Made by a program: the position numbers and the translations under genes. The notes beneath the pieces are model-generated. The model was not told where the DNA came from and ran no database searches. It saw only the letters and a program-made list of their open reading frames with translations. 5,067 nucleotides of DNA. Origin: Burkholderiaceae bacterium (GTDB lineage Bacteria; Pseudomonadota; Gammaproteobacteria; Burkholderiales; Burkholderiaceae_F). Each line of letters begins with the position of its first letter. Position 1 is the first letter of the stretch. The DNA lies in contig JACCYC010000215.1 of assembly GCA_013696665.1 (NCBI GenBank), forward strand, positions 1 to 5,067, read 5' to 3'. Positions 1-5,067 of this stretch are shown in pieces.

Positions 1-32
1 CCACGGCGTTAATCGAACTTGCCACGCCAGCG

Positions 33-437
33 ATGATCGCTGTCGACACCAATGTGGTCGTGCGATTTCTGGTCAACGACGACAAAGCGCAGGCGCGTCG
101 GGCCCGCGCACTGTTCGAGCGCGAAGAAGTCTTCATTACAACTACTGTCTTGCTCGAAACTGAATGGGTACTGCGCGGCGCTTACGGCTTTGCTCCCGAG
201 CAGATCGAAACCTTCTTGCGCGGCTTGCTTGGGTTGCCCGTCGCGCGAACAGAACGGCCGCTGCAGCTTGCCCTTGCGCTCGATGCCTATTCGGCCGGTC
301 TGGATTTCGCCGATGCATTGCACTTGCTTGCTGCCACCGGTGCTGACGTGAAGCCGCGAGTTTTTTACAGCTTCGATATTCGATTGCGGCGCCGAGCGAG
401 AAAGCATCTACCCCGAGTGCAGACGGCCGCGCCGTGA
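33..437 (+). CDS. vapC: PIN-domain ribonuclease, VapC-family toxin
   Basis: The 134-residue product is the usual size for a single PIN domain. These are Mg-dependent endoribonucleases that normally act as the toxin of type II toxin-antitoxin pairs and are held inactive by a VapB-type partner. The acidic residues expected of the active site are visible: D5 in the opening MIAVDTN strand, E42 in LLETEW, D94 in the DFADALH motif (D91 also present), and D115 in the late YSFD strand. The Arg-rich C-terminal tail (RLRRRARKH) is plausible for an RNA-binding protein. ATG 33 gives the canonical N-terminus, but the frame stays open to the left edge of the window (TALIELATPA precedes it) and no clear Shine-Dalgarno is seen, so a longer product cannot be excluded. 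The antitoxin, if present, lies outside the window. The family is clear; activity as a toxin is inferred. RNA target unknown. Confidence 0.85.
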   Translation: MIAVDTNVVVRFLVNDDKAQARRARALFEREEVFITTTVLLETEWVLRGAYGFAPEQIETFLRGLLGLPVARTERPLQLALALDAYSAGLDFADALHLLAATGADVKPRVFYSFDIRLRRRARKHLPRVQTAAP

Positions 438-489
438 GCGGTAAGCGACGCGACTTTCAGGATTTTCCCGCAACGCCCTGCGCTTACGC

Positions 490-594
490 ATGAGCAACGC
501 GAGTGCGGGCGAGGGCAGCATCTTCGAGGTGCGCAACCTTTCGGTCGCCTACGGCAAGGTCGCCGCCGTCGTCAGATCAGATTCGACCGAGTAG
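490..594 (+). pseudogene. N-terminal stub of a LivF-type branched-chain amino acid ABC transporter ATPase
   Basis: ATG 490 opens a 34-codon frame ending at TAG 592-594. Residues 11-26 read IFEVRNLSVAYGKVAA, the typical first two beta strands of LivF/LivG-like ABC ATPases (compare the family pattern LxVxxLxVxYGxVxAL). In the family this is followed by VSLxVxxGxIVxLLGANGAGKTT with the Walker A loop. Here the match stops near residue 26-27 (about base 567-571) and the frame continues as unrelated residues VRSDSTE to the stop. No Walker A, signature or Walker B sequence follows in any frame, so the fragment cannot be a working ATPase. The start overlaps the stop of a short GTG-initiated frame (434-493) in an ATGA arrangement, as is common inside liv operons. 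I read this as a relic left by a deletion or insertion. The LivF assignment rests on only about 16 residues; another ABC ATPase is possible. Confidence 0.6.
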
Positions 595-764
595 CGGGCG
601 GTTTACTGGAACTGACATATTTCTTATCGCGGCTTGGCTTCCAAATGTAGTCGTGTTGGCGATCGTCAACACTCTCTGCCTGTCAACCAAGCGAGAATCC
701 AAAACGCGGCCTACAAGCTAAGCGACCAGACACGTTATGAGGAGATTCCTTGGCTTAATACCCG
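595..764 (+). other. Gene-free, lower-GC stretch between the livF stub and the thiC promoter
   Basis: I see no credible gene here on either strand. The frames that run through it (503-721 and 634-891) give no recognisable family, and the longer one runs through the riboswitch into the start of thiC, so it is chance. Counting bases 601-780 gives about 48% G+C, against about 57-70% in sampled parts of thiC and macA. This suggests non-coding or transferred DNA. The most structured element is the 20-bp dyad at 653-672. No transposase remnant, terminal inverted repeat or tRNA was recognised. Confidence 0.5.
653..672. repeat. 20-bp near-perfect inverted repeat
   Basis: GTGTTGGCGATCGTCAACAC is its own reverse complement except for one symmetric position pair (G659 opposite T666). 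It consists of the 6-bp arms GTGTTG and CAACAC around a CGATCG core. There is no loop, so it resembles a dimeric-protein binding site more than an RNA hairpin terminator, and no T-tract follows. It lies about 100 bp upstream of the candidate thiC promoter. Its function is unknown. Confidence 0.6.
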
Positions 765-801
765 TGGACAATTTGCGACTCTAGAGCCTATCGTCTATCG
801 T
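765..801 (+). promoter_or_regulatory. Candidate sigma70-type promoter(s) for thiC
   Basis: Two overlapping candidates are visible. One is TTGCGA (773-778), a 17-bp spacer, and TATCGT (796-801), which would start transcription near 808, right at the first paired base of the riboswitch. The other is TGGACA (765-770), an 18-bp spacer, and TATCGT (789-794), starting near 801. Each -10 box matches the consensus at 4 of 6 positions; the -35 boxes match at 4 and 5. The two -10 boxes arise from a tandem CTATCGT repeat. The placement relative to the aptamer is the strongest argument; the motif matches alone would be weak. Confidence 0.4.
788..801 (+). repeat. Tandem heptamer CTATCGT x2
   Basis: Bases 788-794 and 795-801 are identical 7-mers. 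Each contains a TATCGT that could serve as a -10 hexamer for one of the two candidate -35 boxes upstream. It may be chance or a small duplication in the promoter. Confidence 0.5.
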
Positions 802-808
802 GAGCCTG

Positions 809-887
809 CGTTGGGGGTACTGCGTCATTCGACGTGGTTGAGAGAGTCCCCGGAACCTGATGCGGTTAAGACCGCCGGAGGAAAACG
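809..887 (+). promoter_or_regulatory. TPP riboswitch (THI element) controlling thiC
   Basis: The aptamer binds thiamine pyrophosphate and lowers expression of thiamine genes. Visible parts, in order: P1, CGTT 809-812 with AACG 884-887; P2, GGGGG 813-817 with TCCCC 847-851; P3, ACTGCGTC 819-826 with GACGTGGT 831-838 around an ATTC loop (8 bp including two G-U pairs); the conserved pyrimidine-sensor TGAGA at 839-843; the conserved GGAACCTGATG at 852-862; P5, GCGG 862-865 with CCGC 872-875 around TTAAGA; then the 3' strand CCGGAGGAA. The match to the THI consensus (CUGAGA, ACCUGAU, the GG-rich 3' strand) is strong. The GGAGG Shine-Dalgarno of thiC is inside this 3' strand, so ligand binding should block translation initiation directly, the common mode in Gram-negative bacteria. 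No separate expression platform or intrinsic terminator lies between aptamer and gene. Confidence 0.92.
877..881 (+). promoter_or_regulatory. thiC ribosome binding site inside the riboswitch
   Basis: GGAGG lies 6 bases before ATG 888. It fixes the thiC start and is part of the aptamer's conserved 3' strand; its Gs can pair with the CC of ACCTGA (856-857) in the folded state. Confidence 0.85.
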
Positions 888-2771
<1,884 letters not shown>

Positions 2772-2873
2772 GCGCCTCTCGTCGGAGTGACTGTTGCACG
2801 CTGTTACAAGCGCGGCGTTGAACCGCCTTCGCTGCGTACAATCTTTTGCTCTTCGATTCGTTAAACCACCACC
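2772..2873 (+). other. thiC-macA intergenic gap with weak hairpin and possible -10 box
   Basis: An imperfect hairpin can form from AGCG 2809-2812 and GGCG 2814-2817, loop TTGAAC, with CGCC 2824-2827 and CGCT 2830-2833. The following bases only become T-rich (TCTTTTGCTCTT) from 2842, so it is a poor match to an intrinsic terminator. TACAAT at 2837-2842 matches the -10 consensus at 5 of 6 positions, but the only good -35-like hexamer (TTGAAC 2818-2823) is just 13 bp upstream. Whether macA has its own promoter here or is read through from thiC is unresolved. Confidence 0.3.
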
Positions 2874-4391
2874 TTGAAGAACCAGAAGCTCGTTGTCGGC
2901 GCGTTGCTCCTCGCCCTGGTGGCCGGCGGTGGCTGGTATTGGTGGTCGACCCGCCAAGCGGCAGCGCCGTCGTATCGAACCGCAAAGATAGAGCGCGGAT
3001 CCATCACCGCCGCGATTTCATCGACGGGGACGCTTAACCCGGTGACATCGGTGCAGGTTGGCACTCAAGTTTCGGGTCAGATCCAGCAACTGTTTGTCGA
3101 CTTCAACTCGCCGGTAAAAAAAGGCGAGTTGATTGCGCGAATTGATCCTGAGACATTTCAATATCGGGTACGTCAGGCCGAAGCCGATCTCGAATCGTCA
3201 CGCTCGGGCGTGGGAAGAGCGCAGGTCGCGCAAGTGATTGCCGACCGCGACTTGAAGCGAACCAATGAACTGGTGGCGCGCAATTTTGTTTCTCCGGCTG
3301 AGCTCGACCGTGCGCAGTCGACGTTCGATCTGGCTGCTGCAGAAGTGCGTACCGCGCGAGCGGTTGTCGAACAGCGTGCGGCGCAGGTGGCCACGGCGCG
3401 CGTCGATCTGTCGCGCACCGAAATCCGTGCGCCGGTCGATGGTGTGGTGATCAAGCGCAGCGTTGACGTCGGGCAGACGGTGGCAGCCAGTCTGCAGGCA
3501 CCCGAGTTGTTCGTCATCGCCAAAGACCTGCGCGACATGCAGGTGGATACGTCTATTGACGAGGCAGACATCGGCCGCGTTCGCGTTGGCCAGCGTGTCA
3601 CGTTCACGGTCGATGCCTTTCCAGGCCGTCAGTTTGCAGGCGAAGTTCGCACCGTTCGAAAGGCCGCGCAGAGTATTCAGAACGTTGTGACCTACATCGC
3701 GATCGTGTCAGCCAATAACGAGCGCGGTGAGCTGTTGCCCGGGATGACCGCCAATGTTCGTATCGTCACCGACACACGCGAGGCCGTGTTAAAAGCGCCG
3801 AACGCCGCGTTGCGCTTCCGCCCTCCGGGCGAGGGTGCTTCGTCGGACAAGGCGAAGGCCGATGCTAAATCGACGGCATCGCAGGCGGCCGACGGCGGCG
3901 CCGCCAAGGGCAGCGCTGGGGCCGGAGGGCAGATGACTCTATTCCGCGAGCGCCTGGTTACCGAACTCAAGCTCGACGCCGAGCAGCAGCAACGACTCGA
4001 CCCGATACTGGCTGAGATGCGCAACAAGATGACGGGGTTGCGCGACCTGCCGGAAGATGCGCGGGCGAAGCAAGGCGCAGCCATTCGCGCCGACATGCGC
4101 GCGCGCGTCGGGGAGGTTCTGAAGCCCGAGCAGAAGGCGCGGTACGCGGAATTGATTACTGAAATGGGGGGCCGCGCTGCCAGCGGGCAACCCTCGCGCG
4201 GACGCATCTACTTGCTTCAAGAGGGCAAGCCGCGCGGTATCGAGGTCAGGGTCGGTTTGTCCGATGGAGCCATGAGCGAAGTTTCAGGCGCGGAAGTGGC
4301 CGAGGATGCCGAAGTCGTCGTCGGTCTGCAGGGCACGCCATCATCGACCGCGCCGGCGAAAAAGGGTGGCTCACCTCGAATGCCTTTCTGA
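2874..4391 (+). CDS. macA: MacA-type periplasmic adaptor (HlyD/RND membrane fusion family) with inserted helical segment
   Basis: The product bridges a MacB-type inner-membrane ABC transporter and a TolC-like outer-membrane channel for efflux. Residues 1-4 are polar and 6-24 form a hydrophobic anchor. The first half of the lipoyl domain (VGTQVSGQIQQLFVDFNSPVKKG) covers about 60-84 and the helical hairpin about 96-180. Its tip carries R129, L133 and S140, the R-x3-L-x6-S motif that docks with TolC. The second lipoyl half is TEIRAPVDGVV at 182-192, the beta-barrel about 220-300, and the membrane-proximal domain 301-318 plus about 442-486. Between its halves sits an Ala/Gly/Lys linker (319-353) and an extra helical segment (354-432), which explains the 505-residue length against about 370 for E. 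coli MacA. The start is TTG: an in-frame TAA at 2862-2864 closes the frame upstream, and any later start would damage the anchor. No clear Shine-Dalgarno was seen. The exported substrate cannot be told from sequence. Confidence 0.9.
   Translation: MKNQKLVVGALLLALVAGGGWYWWSTRQAAAPSYRTAKIERGSITAAISSTGTLNPVTSVQVGTQVSGQIQQLFVDFNSPVKKGELIARIDPETFQYRVRQAEADLESSRSGVGRAQVAQVIADRDLKRTNELVARNFVSPAELDRAQSTFDLAAAEVRTARAVVEQRAAQVATARVDLSRTEIRAPVDGVVIKRSVDVGQTVAASLQAPELFVIAKDLRDMQVDTSIDEADIGRVRVGQRVTFTVDAFPGRQFAGEVRTVRKAAQSIQNVVTYIAIVSANNERGELLPGMTANVRIVTDTREAVLKAPNAALRFRPPGEGASSDKAKADAKSTASQAADGGAAKGSAGAGGQMTLFRERLVTELKLDAEQQQRLDPILAEMRNKMTGLRDLPEDARAKQGAAIRADMRARVGEVLKPEQKARYAELITEMGGRAASGQPSRGRIYLLQEGKPRGIEVRVGLSDGAMSEVSGAEVAEDAEVVVGLQGTPSSTAPAKKGGSPRMPF
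3933..4169 (+). other. Spy/CpxP-like (LTxxQ) helical insertion inside MacA
   Basis: Residues 354-432 of the adaptor read as charged amphipathic helices with two related motifs: ELKLDAEQQQRLDPILAEMR (364-383) and VLKPEQKARYAELITEM (415-431). Both fit the L-x-x-E-Q pattern of LTxxQ-type periplasmic proteins such as Spy and CpxP, with RADMRARVGEVL between them. It is flanked by a low-complexity linker at 319-353, while on the other side the membrane-proximal beta domain resumes at about residue 442. The resemblance is by motif only; I could not run a profile search. Confidence 0.55.
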
Positions 4392-5067
4392 TGGTGGCCA
4401 CGTCCGAAGCACAGATCAGCGAGCCGCTGATTCGGGTCGTCGACCTCTGCAAGAATTATCAATTGGGCGACAACGTTGTGCATGCGCTGGCGGGCGTATC
4501 GCTCGATATTGCCGCGGCTGACTTTGTCGCGGTGATGGGTCCATCGGGTTCGGGCAAGTCGACCTTCATGAACATGATCGGATGCCTTGATCGTCCATCG
4601 TCAGGAAGTTACTGGCTGGCGGGTGAAGATGTCGCGCGCATGAATAGCGATGAGTTAGCGGCGGTTCGCAATCGCCGTATTGGTTTTGTGTTTCAGCAGT
4701 TCAATTTGCTGGCTCGAACCAGCGCATTGGAAAACGTCGAGTTGCCGCTGATGTATGCGGGAGTCGCTGCCAGTGACCGCCGCACCCGTGCGCTCGAAAA
4801 ACTGGCGCAGGTTGGGCTCGCGGAGCGCGCGGATCACCAGCCGTCGCAGTTATCAGGCGGTCAGCAGCAACGCGTCGCGATCGCGCGTGCTCTGGTGAAT
4901 AACCCGGCGTTGATTCTCGCCGACGAGCCCACCGGCGCGCTCGACTCGCGCACCAGCGTCGAAATCATGGCGTTGCTGCAGCAACTGAATGCCGAGGGCA
5001 TGACGATCGTGGTCGTCACGCATGAACAGGATGTTGCGGGCTTCGCGTCGCGCGAAGTGCACTTTCG
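4391..5067 (+). CDS. macB: MacB-type ABC transporter ATP-binding region (partial, cut by window end)
   Basis: ATG 4391 shares its A with the last base of the macA TGA stop (TGATG), so the two genes are probably translationally coupled; GTG 4394 is an alternative start. No good Shine-Dalgarno is visible. The frame stays open for 225 codons to the window edge. It has the full motif set of an active ABC ATPase of the MacB/LolD/FtsE class: Walker A GPSGSGKST (50-58), Q-loop Q102 in GFVFQQFNLL, signature LSGGQ (154-158), Walker B LILADEP with catalytic E179, D-loop region GALDS (182-186), and switch H211 in VVTHEQD. The role would be to power efflux with the adjacent adaptor. Whether the ATPase continues into the MacB permease domain (one polypeptide of about 650 residues) or ends as a separate subunit followed by a permease gene lies beyond the window. 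Confidence 0.92.
   Translation, partial: MVATSEAQISEPLIRVVDLCKNYQLGDNVVHALAGVSLDIAAADFVAVMGPSGSGKSTFMNMIGCLDRPSSGSYWLAGEDVARMNSDELAAVRNRRIGFVFQQFNLLARTSALENVELPLMYAGVAASDRRTRALEKLAQVGLAERADHQPSQLSGGQQQRVAIARALVNNPALILADEPTGALDSRTSVEIMALLQQLNAEGMTIVVVTHEQDVAGFASREVHF

Noticed and set aside
595..640. Possible insertion-sequence end next to the livF breakpoint
   Set aside because: The sequence GCGGGCGGTTTACTGGAACT looked like it might belong to an element end, but I found no matching inverted copy, target duplication or transposase remnant in the window.
503..721. 72-codon plus-strand frame with a hydrophobic segment
   Set aside because: It crosses the livF breakpoint in a different frame from the recognisable LivF residues, so the hydrophobic run is most likely chance.
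2809..2833. Intrinsic terminator for thiC
   Set aside because: The hairpin has a short stem interrupted by bulges and lacks an immediate run of Ts, so it is mentioned only as a weak structure in the intergenic entry.
3692..4207. 171-codon minus-strand frame opposite macA
   Set aside because: Ser/Ala/Arg-rich shadow of the adaptor gene with no domain; the plus-strand frame is clearly coding.

Overview
The window looks like chromosomal DNA from a GC-rich proteobacterium. The best fit is a betaproteobacterium, Burkholderiales-like. This rests on the ThiC protein, which reads like betaproteobacterial ThiC through most of its length, on sampled coding GC of roughly 57-70%, and on a MacA/MacB-type efflux locus. 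The genus cannot be named from the sequence alone.

Layout, all on the + strand. (1) 33-437: a PIN-domain (VapC-type) ribonuclease toxin, with no antitoxin visible because the window begins just upstream. (2) 438-764: a gene-poor stretch. It opens with the N-terminal stub of a branched-chain amino acid ABC transporter ATPase (LivF-like, 490-594), cut off before its Walker A motif. The following DNA drops to about 48% GC, holds no recognisable gene, and contains a near-perfect 20-bp dyad at 653-672. (3) 765-887: the thiC control region, with a candidate sigma70-type promoter leading almost directly into a TPP riboswitch whose 3' strand contains the thiC Shine-Dalgarno sequence. (4) 888-2771: thiC, intact, encoding phosphomethylpyrimidine synthase. 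(5) 2772-2873: a short intergenic gap with a weak hairpin and a possible -10 box. (6) 2874-4391: a MacA-type periplasmic adaptor using a TTG start, with an inserted helical segment resembling Spy/CpxP (LTxxQ) proteins. (7) 4391 to the window end: the ATPase part of the MacB-type transporter, overlapping macA by one base and truncated by the window edge.

How the parts work together. TPP made through ThiC-dependent pyrimidine synthesis should feed back on the riboswitch and hide the thiC ribosome binding site. The adaptor and the ABC ATPase form a translationally coupled macAB-like operon that, with a TolC-like outer-membrane channel, would export substrates across the envelope. The vapC gene and the livF stub look like a rearranged junction beside the conserved thiC locus. 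No wholly new system is evident. The least ordinary observations are the Spy/CpxP-like insertion in the adaptor, the livF breakpoint, and the orphan 20-bp dyad.
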